13,660 nt of DNA, taken from NCBI GenBank assembly GCA_900551515.1, contig URWH01000031.1, positions 1 to 13,660 of the forward strand, read 5' to 3'. Both the position numbers and the translations under genes were made by a program. Of this stretch, positions 1 through 6,415 are shown one piece after another. Every line of letters begins with the position of its first letter. Position 1 is the first letter of the stretch. The notes beneath the pieces are model-generated. The model searched no databases and was not told the DNA's origin. It saw only the letters and a program-made list of their open reading frames with translations. The DNA comes from an uncultured Porphyromonadaceae bacterium (GTDB lineage Bacteria > Bacteroidota > Bacteroidia > Bacteroidales > Muribaculaceae).

Positions 1-55
1 ACTCTTTCAATAACTGGATAGTGTTTAACCTGTCCAACTTTTGGGGGTCACTTCA
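1..55. mobile_element. Right end of an IS3-family (IS150-like) insertion sequence, partial
   Basis: Positions 31-55 read TGTCCAACTTTTGGGG followed by GTCACTTCA. The reverse complement begins TGAAGTGACCCC, then CAAAAGTTGGACA, which closely resembles the terminal inverted repeats of IS150-group IS3 elements as I remember them. The element would therefore end at about position 55 and continue leftward out of the window. A stop codon in frame 1 at 19-21 could be the end of its transposase, but too little coding sequence is visible to prove that. No matching left-end repeat occurs elsewhere in the window. The host duplication would be the few bases starting at 56. Confidence 0.55.
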
Positions 56-56
56 C

Positions 57-79
57 AACGGCGCGGCCCTTGTTTTTTT
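57..79 (+). terminator. Orphan right arm and T-tract of a broken terminator
   Basis: GGCGCGGCCCTTG is followed directly by seven T's. This is the pattern of the descending arm and U-tract of an intrinsic terminator, but no complementary ascending arm lies to the left, where the insertion-sequence end is found instead. I infer that the left arm is on the far side of the element. It may equally be chance. Confidence 0.3.
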
Positions 80-115
80 ATACTGATTGTCGGCAATGCT
101 CCAAAACTTTTTTCT

Positions 116-123
116 TATTTTTG
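116..123 (+). promoter_or_regulatory. Candidate Bacteroidetes -7 element for the yihY-like gene
   Basis: TATTTTTG matches TAnnTTTG. A TTG at 87-89 is about 26 bases upstream, further than the usual 19-21, so only the -7 element is well supported. Transcription would start near 130, giving a leader of about 90 bases. Confidence 0.35.
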
Positions 124-220
124 CATTCAGAAGGTAAGTGATGACACCATCTCAGACATCTGCATCATCACAACCGCGACTGACAAGCCACAAGCTATCG
201 ACTCACTCATCTGACCGACA

Positions 221-1576
221 ATGAATAAGCCGCTAATAAAACAAATGAGAATCCACGCCCGTCACACGGTGCGCAAAATCCGGCACTTCATAAAGTATTG
301 TCAGAGCGACGTGTGGAACGACACCCGTTCCAACTGGAAAGTCAACACGATCAAGGTGATCAACCTGTCGACCCGCTCGTTTCTCAATGGCGACTTGCAG
401 ACCAAAGCATGCTCGCTGGCTTTCCGCACCCTTCTTGCCATCGTCCCTGCCCTGGCACTCGTATGCGCCATCGGACGCGGTTTCGGACTCCAGCAGGTGC
501 TGATGGATCAGCTCATCAGCCATCTGCCATCGCAGGCCCAACTGCTCCGCACCGCCTTCAGCTTCGTCGACTCCTATTTAGATCAGGCATCGGGAGGCCT
601 CTTCGTTGGTGTCGGCATCCTCTTCCTGTTCTGGACACTCATCTCGCTGCTGCGCAACATTGAGCTGACATTCAACAACATCTGGCAAGTGCCCAAAGGG
701 CGCTCGATATGGCGCATGGTCACGGACTATCTCGCGATCCTCATTGTGCTGCCCGTTTTGCTGGCCTGCTCAAGCGGCATATCCATATTCATGAGCACAT
801 CGCTCTCCAGGCTGCTTCCCTTCAGCTTCATGCAACCGGCCATCGAAGTGCTGTTCGACTTTGTCGGGCTGTTGATAACATGGCTTTTCTTCGCCGGCAC
901 CTACATGCTCATCCCCAACACCAAGGTGCGGTTCAGAAACGCCATTATCCCGGGAATACTTGTCGGCACATCGGTGCAGGTGCTCCAGTGGCTATTCCTC
1001 AGCGGACAGCTGTATGTGGCCAAATACAACGCCATCTACGGCAGCTTCTCGTTCCTGCCGCTGTTCCTGATATGGATGCAGCTTGTGTGGCTCTTCACCC
1101 TCATCGGCGGTGTGCTCTGCTACGCGATGCAAAACATCTCGGATTATAATTTCGGCAGCAACATCAGCAATATTTCCGCAGCCTATCGCCGACGCACCAC
1201 CATCGCCGTCATGACAATCATAGCCAGGCGCTTCGAAAAAGGGATGCCGTCGATGACCATAAACCAGCTGGCCACACATTACCGGCTGCCCGTCAATCTC
1301 ATAACGCCTGAAATCGAACGGCTTAAAGAGATGCATCTGCTCAACTTTGTCGACACCCCCGGCATGGAGCAAAACGAGCGCCCGATTCAGCCCGCCGTCG
1401 ACATCAGCAATCTGACCGTGGGCGAGCTGATCGACCGTCTTGAAACATGCGGCAGTTCCGATTTTATTCCTAACTTTGCAAAAGATTACATCAGCATAAC
1501 CGAAATCACCGACAAGATTGCCGAAGCTGCCCGAAACGAGGGCGACAAGACGAAACTTGTCGACATCGACATCTAA
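221..1576 (+). CDS. YihY/UPF0761 family inner-membrane protein with a cytoplasmic C-terminal extension
   Basis: 451 residues. About six hydrophobic segments are visible, near residues 66-88, 126-146, 167-191, 211-231, 241-261 and 278-303. Family hallmarks are FNNIWQVP (151-158) and NAIYGSFSFLPLFLIW (270-285). Residues 310-451 are a soluble tail, probably helical and perhaps winged-helix-like, often seen in larger family members. The family was once labelled ribonuclease BN; that label is obsolete, because the tRNA-processing activity belongs to the unrelated ElaC/RbnZ protein. The molecular role is unknown; a transporter-like or envelope role is plausible. The start at ATG 221 is the first in frame; Met9 is an alternative. 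ridA follows after 43 bases with no clear promoter between, so the two may be co-transcribed. Confidence 0.9.
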   Translation: MNKPLIKQMRIHARHTVRKIRHFIKYCQSDVWNDTRSNWKVNTIKVINLSTRSFLNGDLQTKACSLAFRTLLAIVPALALVCAIGRGFGLQQVLMDQLISHLPSQAQLLRTAFSFVDSYLDQASGGLFVGVGILFLFWTLISLLRNIELTFNNIWQVPKGRSIWRMVTDYLAILIVLPVLLACSSGISIFMSTSLSRLLPFSFMQPAIEVLFDFVGLLITWLFFAGTYMLIPNTKVRFRNAIIPGILVGTSVQVLQWLFLSGQLYVAKYNAIYGSFSFLPLFLIWMQLVWLFTLIGGVLCYAMQNISDYNFGSNISNISAAYRRRTTIAVMTIIARRFEKGMPSMTINQLATHYRLPVNLITPEIERLKEMHLLNFVDTPGMEQNERPIQPAVDISNLTVGELIDRLETCGSSDFIPNFAKDYISITEITDKIAEAARNEGDKTKLVDIDI

Positions 1577-1619
1577 CCTCCGGATCAACTGACAATCAAA
1601 ACTTTAAAATAAACCCCAC

Positions 1620-1994
1620 ATGAAAAAACAGATTGCAACATCAAAAGCCCCCGGCGCCATCGGCCCGTACAGCCAGGCAATAGCCGTAGGCGACATGCTC
1701 TTCATCTCAGGTCAGATTCCCGTCAATCCCGCCACAGGTGAAATCCCCGAAGGCATCACTGCCCAGACAGCCCAGTCGATCGCCAACATCAAGGCTATCC
1801 TCGCCGAAGCAGGCATGACGATGGACAATGTGGTTAAAACCACCGTCTTCCTGGCCGACATGTCGCTTTTCACCCCGATGAACGAAGTCTACGCCACCAA
1901 CTTCACGGCCCCCTTCCCTGCCCGTTCGGCCGTGGCAGTGAAAGAATTGCCCAAACAGGTGCTCGTGGAAATCGAAACTATCGCCTCGAAATAA
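1620..1994 (+). CDS. ridA: RidA family 2-iminobutanoate/2-iminopropanoate deaminase
   Basis: 124 residues, the usual length for this small trimeric cytosolic enzyme. RidA hydrolyses reactive enamine/imine intermediates released by PLP enzymes such as threonine dehydratase, which protects other PLP enzymes. GPYSQA lies at residues 15-20, Asn88 is in place, FPARSAV contains the substrate-carboxylate-binding Arg102, and VEIETIA near the C-terminus carries the conserved Glu117. The Cys that follows this Arg in E. coli RidA is Ala104 here; deaminase activity does not depend on that Cys. The stop codon TAA at 1992-1994 directly abuts the folC stop on the other strand, leaving no room for a private terminator. 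Confidence 0.95.
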   Translation: MKKQIATSKAPGAIGPYSQAIAVGDMLFISGQIPVNPATGEIPEGITAQTAQSIANIKAILAEAGMTMDNVVKTTVFLADMSLFTPMNEVYATNFTAPFPARSAVAVKELPKQVLVEIETIASK

Positions 1995-3296
1995 TCAGCA
2001 ACGCAATGACGCGAGCAATTCGCCAATGACGTAATTGCTGCCGCCAACGAATATCGAATCGCCCTTGCCCGCTTCGGCAAGGGCTTTTTCATACGCCTCC
2101 GTCACCGACGCGAATGTCCGGCCGTAGAGACCAGCACTCCGGGCTATCGAAAACAGCTCATCTTCTGGCAATCGGCGATGACTGGAAGGAGCGGTGAAAT
2201 AAAACCGAGCGCCGGAATTGTATCGAGCAATCTCACGCATGATCTCCTCCACGTCCTTATCGCCCACAAAGCCGACTATTATATGCTTGCGGCCGTGCAG
2301 CCCCGCTATTTGCGACGACAGATAGTGCCATCCCCCCGGGTTGTGACCTGTATCGCACACCCTCAATGGCTCGTCGCCAAGCTTCATCCATCGGCCGGCC
2401 AGACCGGTCAGGCCGCACACATTGGCAAAGCCTTCCTTTACAGCCTCATCCGGAAGCCGGAAGCCGAGACCGCGGAGCGCTTTAACGGCCGTCAGTACCG
2501 TGTTGGCATTGGCATGCTGATAGCTGCCGCACAACTCACCCGTAACGGTGCCGAAGCTGCGCGTGGCATATACTTCCGCCATTCCGCGCCCGTCGGTCAC
2601 GGCCTTGGCGATTTCACTGTCGGTATCGGCATAACGTATAGGAGCGTTCATCTCCGAAGCCTTGCGGGCAAACACCTCACGCACGGAGCCTGACGATTCA
2701 CCTATCACCACGGGCTTCCCGGGCTTGATAATTCCTGCTTTCTCTGCCGCGATGGCTTCAAGCGTATTGCCAAGCAGCGCGGTGTGGTCGAGCGATATGT
2801 TGGTGATGACGCTCAGATCGGGATCCACGATATTGGTGCTGTCGAGCCGGCCTCCCAGACCCACTTCCACCACCGCCACATCGACATCCTCTTTGACAAA
2901 ATGATCGAAGGCCATGACGGTGGTCAGCTCGAAAAACGAAGGGTTCAGCCCGGAGCACGACCGGCGGAACCGCTCGGTGAATGCTACCACCTCTTCCCGG
3001 CCGATCTTGCGGCCGTTAACGCGGATGCGTTCACGGAAATCCACGAGATGCGGCGACGTGAACAAACCGGTGCGATAGCCGGCACACTGGAATATAGCTG
3101 CAAGCGTATGGGCCGTCGACCCTTTTCCATTGGTCCCGGCCACGTGAACAACAGCCCTGAGCCTGCGGTGCGGATTACCGTAAGCCTCCGATAGCGCAAG
3201 CACACGCTCAAGGCCGGGCTTATAAGCCGACGAGCCGTCATTTTCAAACACCGGCAGCTGATTAAACAAGAACTCAAGAGTCGACTCGTAGTCCAT
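1995..3296 (-). CDS. folC: Folylpolyglutamate synthase / dihydrofolate synthase (FolC)
   Basis: 433 residues. The enzyme is an ATP-dependent Mur-ligase-type ligase that adds glutamate to (dihydro)pteroate and folates. The P-loop HVAGTNGKGS spans residues 51-60. FTSPHLVDFRERI (79-91), VEVGLGGRLDSTN (143-155), the ISLDH motif (167-171) and AAEKAGIIKPG (183-193) follow. The C-terminal domain has LTGLAGRW (296-303) and CDTGHNPGG (314-322). I start at ATG 3296 (MDYESTLEF); a longer in-frame extension of 24 residues has no homology feel and would run back into the upstream chrA gene. The start lies 14 bases after the stop of the second chrA gene, so it appears to be the last gene of a chrA-chrA-folC operon. 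Whether it does both the synthase and glutamylation steps cannot be told from sequence, but a single FolC usually does both in this group. Confidence 0.94.
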   Translation of the reverse strand: MDYESTLEFLFNQLPVFENDGSSAYKPGLERVLALSEAYGNPHRRLRAVVHVAGTNGKGSTAHTLAAIFQCAGYRTGLFTSPHLVDFRERIRVNGRKIGREEVVAFTERFRRSCSGLNPSFFELTTVMAFDHFVKEDVDVAVVEVGLGGRLDSTNIVDPDLSVITNISLDHTALLGNTLEAIAAEKAGIIKPGKPVVIGESSGSVREVFARKASEMNAPIRYADTDSEIAKAVTDGRGMAEVYATRSFGTVTGELCGSYQHANANTVLTAVKALRGLGFRLPDEAVKEGFANVCGLTGLAGRWMKLGDEPLRVCDTGHNPGGWHYLSSQIAGLHGRKHIIVGFVGDKDVEEIMREIARYNSGARFYFTAPSSHRRLPEDELFSIARSAGLYGRTFASVTEAYEKALAEAGKGDSIFVGGSNYVIGELLASLRC

Positions 3297-3310
3297 TACA
3301 GATATATCTT

Positions 3311-3880
3311 TCAGAATAAAATGAAACCGGTCAGCCCGGCAAGGGAAATCACCAGAATAGGATGCCACTTCAGGAAATACACCATCACAAACGATGCAAT
3401 GCAGATTGCCACTGAGATGACGATATCAGTAGGCACGGTGCCGAAATTTGCCCCGTTCATAAGCAGCATAGCCGCCGAAGCTATCAGGCCCACCACCACA
3501 GGCCGCAGACCCGAGAAAACGCCTTTCACATAGGCCGAATCGCGGTGACGGCGAATGAAATGGCTCGCATAAAGCGTCAGAATATACGACGGCACCACCA
3601 CCACAAGCGTGCATAACAGCGATCCGACAACGCCCCAAAACGGAGTGGCGAAAGCCGGATCGGTCACACCCGGAGCCACATAACCGATATAAGTGGCCGA
3701 GTTGATGCCGATAGGGCCCGGCGTCATTTGCGATATAGCCACGATATCGGTGAACATCTGCTCTGTGATCCAGCCCGAACCTACGATGGTGCTCTCGATA
3801 AGCGAAAGCATGGCATAACCGCCGCCGAATCCGAAAAGGCCTATTTTCAGATAAGCCCACATCAGTTTAAGATATATCAT
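3311..3880 (-). CDS. chrA: Chromate transporter, short-chain ChrA half (second gene of the pair)
   Basis: 189 residues, one CHR domain rather than the two of full-length ChrA. The family exports chromate by an ion-coupled mechanism, though many members in anaerobes have no proven substrate. The N-terminal region has GFGGGYAM (17-24), then SQMTPGPIGINSATYIG with the conserved proline/glycine pattern. Several hydrophobic membrane segments follow, ending at LAGLTGFILF. The start ATG (3878-3880) overlaps the end of the preceding chrA gene by four bases (ATGA), implying translational coupling. The two half-size genes probably make a heterodimer with opposite membrane topologies, as proposed for short-chain CHR pairs. 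Confidence 0.9.
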   Translation of the reverse strand: MIYLKLMWAYLKIGLFGFGGGYAMLSLIESTIVGSGWITEQMFTDIVAISQMTPGPIGINSATYIGYVAPGVTDPAFATPFWGVVGSLLCTLVVVVPSYILTLYASHFIRRHRDSAYVKGVFSGLRPVVVGLIASAAMLLMNGANFGTVPTDIVISVAICIASFVMVYFLKWHPILVISLAGLTGFILF

Positions 3881-4473
3881 GGCTTACTCTCTTTTTCGTT
3901 GTTTTTTTCGGCGGAAGACTCCTGCAGCCGGCGGTGCTGACGGACAAACCACACATAGCCAAGCAGTCCGCCGAGAAAAATGTACAGGATAGGATTTGAC
4001 ACCACAGGCCATTTCGACCATATCAGCAGTGCCACCGCAGCGGGAATCAGCACCGTGCGCCACGTGATGCCGGCGGCGCGTCCGGAAGTGATCACCGGAG
4101 CTATGATAAGCGCCACTACAGCCGGGCGGATACCCTTAAAAATTGCCGTCACCGTGGCATTCGACTTTATCACCTCCGGCGTCAGGAATATAGCAATCGC
4201 CAGTATCATCATAAACGACGGCAGGATGGTGCCGAGTGCCGACACCACACTCCCCTTCACGCCTTTGATCTTATCGCCCACGGCAACAGAGATGTTCACC
4301 GCAAGAATGCCGGGCAACGACTGAGCCACAGCGAGCAGATCGAGAAATTCCTCACGGTCAATCCAATGGCGACGGTCGACGATCTCACGTTCAATAATCG
4401 AAATCATGGCCCATCCGCCACCGAACGTAAAAGCGCCGATTTTGAAAAACGTTGTAAACAGCTTCAGATACAT
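3877..4473 (-). CDS. chrA: Chromate transporter, short-chain ChrA half (first gene of the pair)
   Basis: 198 residues with the start at ATG 4473 (MYLKLF). A TTG start at 4497 would add eight residues, but it lies inside the promoter -7 element at 4495-4502 and would not be transcribed. The single CHR domain shows FTFGGGWAM (15-23) and AVAQSLPGILAVNIS (48-62), the conserved signature of the N-terminal half of ChrA, followed by hydrophobic helices and a charged tail rich in Glu and Lys. It resembles its neighbour at 3311-3880 but is clearly diverged, so the pair is an old duplication, not a broken long gene. It is the first gene of the chrA-chrA-folC unit. Confidence 0.9.
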   Translation of the reverse strand: MYLKLFTTFFKIGAFTFGGGWAMISIIEREIVDRRHWIDREEFLDLLAVAQSLPGILAVNISVAVGDKIKGVKGSVVSALGTILPSFMMILAIAIFLTPEVIKSNATVTAIFKGIRPAVVALIIAPVITSGRAAGITWRTVLIPAAVALLIWSKWPVVSNPILYIFLGGLLGYVWFVRQHRRLQESSAEKNNEKESKP

Positions 4474-4494
4474 AAATAGCCTGTTTTGCGACCA

Positions 4495-4525
4495 CAAAAT
4501 TACAACAAATAATGACCTCTCGCAA
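4495..4525 (-). promoter_or_regulatory. Promoter for the chrA-chrA-folC operon
   Basis: On the minus strand, TAATTTTG (4495-4502) matches TAnnTTTG exactly. A TTGC (4522-4525) sits 19 bases upstream as the -33 element. Transcription would start near 4488, giving a leader of about 15 bases before ATG 4473. Confidence 0.5.
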
Positions 4526-4534
4526 TAAATTCAC

Positions 4535-4542
4535 TATCTTTG
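4535..4542 (+). promoter_or_regulatory. -7 element for the META-domain lipoprotein gene
   Basis: TATCTTTG matches TAnnTTTG. No good -33 is seen 19-21 bases upstream. It lies about ten bases from the -33 of the divergent chrA promoter, so the two promoters overlap. The start of transcription would be near 4549, giving a leader of roughly 130 bases. Confidence 0.5.
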
Positions 4543-4603
4543 CGCTATGATGTAAATGCGGCACGATGCGAACATTTTGCGTCACCAAGCATTCTATTTT
4601 TAT

Positions 4604-4637
4604 ACTGAGACCGCCGCGCCTGCAGCAGGCTCTCAGT
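4604..4637 (+). promoter_or_regulatory. Bulged hairpin in the leader of the META lipoprotein mRNA
   Basis: ACTGAGA (4604-4610) pairs with TCTCAGT (4631-4637), and GCCTG (4618-4622) pairs with CAGGC (4626-4630) around a CAG loop. Together these make a 12-base-pair stem that is continuous on its right side and interrupted on its left by a seven-base bulge, CCGCCGC (4611-4617). No T-run follows, so it is not a terminator. It ends 39 bases before the ATG. Confidence 0.5.
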
Positions 4638-4676
4638 CTTGATCATATCAGCAACATCAAAATCAAATTTCAAGAC

Positions 4677-5531
4677 ATGAAAATCAATTTTCTCTTAATC
4701 GCTTCTGCCACTGCCCTCACCGCAATGACAGCATGCAAGACAAACAATCAGGTTACTACCGACAAAGCCGGGGTTGTGCAGACCGAGACACTCAGCCAAA
4801 CCGAAGGCGCCATCCACAAACTGCTTTTCGGCACGTGGACCGCTACCACTATCGGCAATGCAAAGGTCGACGGCACCGACCGCCCCTACATCGAATTCGG
4901 CGAAGATGCCTCCAATCCATTCTTAGTGAAAACCTACGCTTACGACGGTTGCAACTACCTCAACGGTGAGTATGCCGTCACACCCGGCGGACAGATGAAA
5001 CGCACATCCGATTTCATCTCAACGATGCGCATGTGCCCCGACGCAAAATATGAAGTGGGCATGAACATGGCGCTCAACAACGTCACATCCTACCGCATCG
5101 AGAAATCCGGTCTCGAATACTACCTCTATCTCAACAATGCCGAAGGCACAAACATGATGGTGCTCCGCCGTTTTGAAACCTCATTCATCAACGGCGCCTG
5201 GGCTGTCACCGCAGTCAATGGCGCAAGTGTCGATCCCGACCTCGAAATCGTCCTGGTCATCGACCTCGACCAGCACAGCATTCACGGCAATGCAGGCTGC
5301 AACACACTCAACGGCAAAGCCACCGTCAACCCCGATGTTCAGAACTCCATCTCCTTCACCGATCTGCTGACTACGCGAATGACCTGCCCCGCCATCGCCA
5401 CAGAGCAGGCACTGCTTTCAGCACTCAGCACGGTGACCAGCGTACAGCCGGGCGGAACTGACGACACCGCAGTGCTCCGCAACGCCAACGGCAATGCCGC
5501 TGTCAACCTCACCCGCGTCAACCTCAAATGA
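4677..5531 (+). CDS. Lipoprotein with two tandem META/HslJ domains
   Basis: 284 residues from ATG 4677. The signal peptide MKINFLLIASATALTAMTAC ends in a lipobox-like MTAC with Cys20 as the lipidated residue. The following KTNNQ lacks the acidic surface-export signal known in Bacteroidetes, so a periplasm-facing lipoprotein is more likely. An in-frame ATG at 4566 would add 37 residues in front and bury the signal peptide, so I reject it. Domain 1 is about residues 49-167 (GCNYLNG with Cys92, then MRMCP with Cys120). Domain 2 is about 170-283 (GCNTLNG with Cys208, then RMTCP with Cys237). The repeated GCN...MCP pattern suggests one disulfide per domain. META domains occur in the E. coli heat-shock protein HslJ; the precise function is unknown. 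Confidence 0.87.
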   Translation: MKINFLLIASATALTAMTACKTNNQVTTDKAGVVQTETLSQTEGAIHKLLFGTWTATTIGNAKVDGTDRPYIEFGEDASNPFLVKTYAYDGCNYLNGEYAVTPGGQMKRTSDFISTMRMCPDAKYEVGMNMALNNVTSYRIEKSGLEYYLYLNNAEGTNMMVLRRFETSFINGAWAVTAVNGASVDPDLEIVLVIDLDQHSIHGNAGCNTLNGKATVNPDVQNSISFTDLLTTRMTCPAIATEQALLSALSTVTSVQPGGTDDTAVLRNANGNAAVNLTRVNLK

Positions 5532-5557
5532 TCTGACCGAGTCCATTAATCTCATAT

Positions 5558-5600
5558 AGCCCCTTCCCGCCGGCAAAAGTCTTGAAGGAAGGGGCTTTTA
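5558..5600 (+). terminator. Intrinsic terminator after the META lipoprotein gene
   Basis: A perfect ten-base-pair stem, AGCCCCTTCC (5558-5567) with GGAAGGGGCT (5587-5596), is followed by TTTA. It starts 27 bases after the stop codon. Confidence 0.8.
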
Positions 5601-5638
5601 ATATCCATAGATCAACGGATTATATGCCCCGATAACCA

Positions 5639-5679
5639 ACGGAGGCTGCGTCACAAATATGGCGCAACCTCCGTTTTTT
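5639..5679 (+). terminator. Second intrinsic terminator, possibly shared with rprY
   Basis: ACGGAGGCTGCG (5639-5650) pairs with CGCAACCTCCGT (5663-5674) with a single C-A mismatch, and six T's follow at 5674-5679. The T-run serves plus-strand transcripts. On the minus strand the hairpin is followed only by a mixed sequence (TTGGTTAT), so it would be a weaker stop for rprXY, although no other minus-strand terminator is visible there. Confidence 0.7.
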
Positions 5680-5702
5680 AGGATGTGATCGGATCTGTCC
5701 GG

Positions 5703-6410
5703 TCAGGCCTGAGATTCAGGATCGGGAGCGATCAGCTTATAGCCCTTGCCGTGGATGTTGATGATTTCGATCGACGGATCTTCACGGAGATGCTTACGGA
5801 GCTTCGTGATATAGACATCCATGCTTCGTGCATTGAAATAGTTGTCGTCGATCCAGATAGTCTTCAGGGCATAGTTACGCTCGAGAATCTCATTGACATG
5901 AGCGCAGAGAAGGCTCAGCAATTCCGACTCCTTGGTGGTGAGTTTCGTAACCTTGTCGCCGAACATCAGCACCTGTTTCTGAGTGTCGAAAGTAAACTTG
6001 CCGATGCGGTACATGGTCACTTCCTTGCCCTTCTTGCCACGGACGCGGCGGAGGATGGCTTCAATACGGAACACGAGTTCCTCCATCGAGAACGGTTTGG
6101 TAATATAATCGTCAGCTCCGATCTTGAAGCCTTCAAGAATATCTTCCTTGATCGATTTTGCAGTAAGGAAAATGATAGGCACTTCCGAATTGACAGTGCG
6201 GATTTCCTGAGCAAGTGCAAAACCGTCCTTCTTAGGCATCATCACGTCAAGAACACACAAATCATATTTCCCTTTTAAAAAGGCTTTGTAGCCGCTTTCA
6301 CCATCAGCGAAAAGATCGGCATTGTAGCCTTTGGCCTGAAGGTACTCCCGGAGCAGCATTCCGAGATTCTCGTCGTCCTCGCACAATAAAATACGCAAAC
6401 GGTCTTCCAT
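5703..6410 (-). CDS. rprY: Response regulator RprY (OmpR/PhoB family)
   Basis: 235 residues from ATG 6410; an upstream TTG at 6417-6419 is a less likely start because it overlaps the kinase stop codon. The N-terminal receiver domain (about 1-120) has the acidic pair Glu11/Asp12/Asp13, phospho-acceptor Asp55 in VLDVMMPKKDG, Thr83 in FLTAK and Lys105 in ITKPF. The C-terminal winged helix has LTTKESELL and the recognition-helix region NARSMDVYITKLRKHL, typical of OmpR-type DNA binding. It closely matches the RprY sequence I remember from Bacteroides fragilis. It lies five bases after the rprX stop, so one mRNA encodes kinase and regulator. Confidence 0.93.
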   Translation of the reverse strand: MEDRLRILLCEDDENLGMLLREYLQAKGYNADLFADGESGYKAFLKGKYDLCVLDVMMPKKDGFALAQEIRTVNSEVPIIFLTAKSIKEDILEGFKIGADDYITKPFSMEELVFRIEAILRRVRGKKGKEVTMYRIGKFTFDTQKQVLMFGDKVTKLTTKESELLSLLCAHVNEILERNYALKTIWIDDNYFNARSMDVYITKLRKHLREDPSIEIINIHGKGYKLIAPDPESQA

Positions 6411-6415
6411 AATTG

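Noticed and set aside
221..1576. Ribonuclease BN annotation for the YihY-family protein
   Set aside because: The name comes from an old misassignment; the protein is an integral membrane protein without a nuclease domain.
992..1588. A 198-codon minus-strand frame inside the YihY-family gene
   Set aside because: Shadow of a GC-rich gene; the plus strand carries clear membrane segments and family motifs.
3297..3368. Upstream start for folC at 3368
   Set aside because: It overlaps the end of the second chrA gene, and the 24 extra residues do not resemble the family's N-terminus, which fits MDYESTLEF.
4566..4676. A 37-residue N-terminal extension of the META lipoprotein
   Set aside because: It would place a hydrophilic stretch ahead of a good lipoprotein signal peptide and is encoded by the hairpin region; ATG 4677 is the better start.
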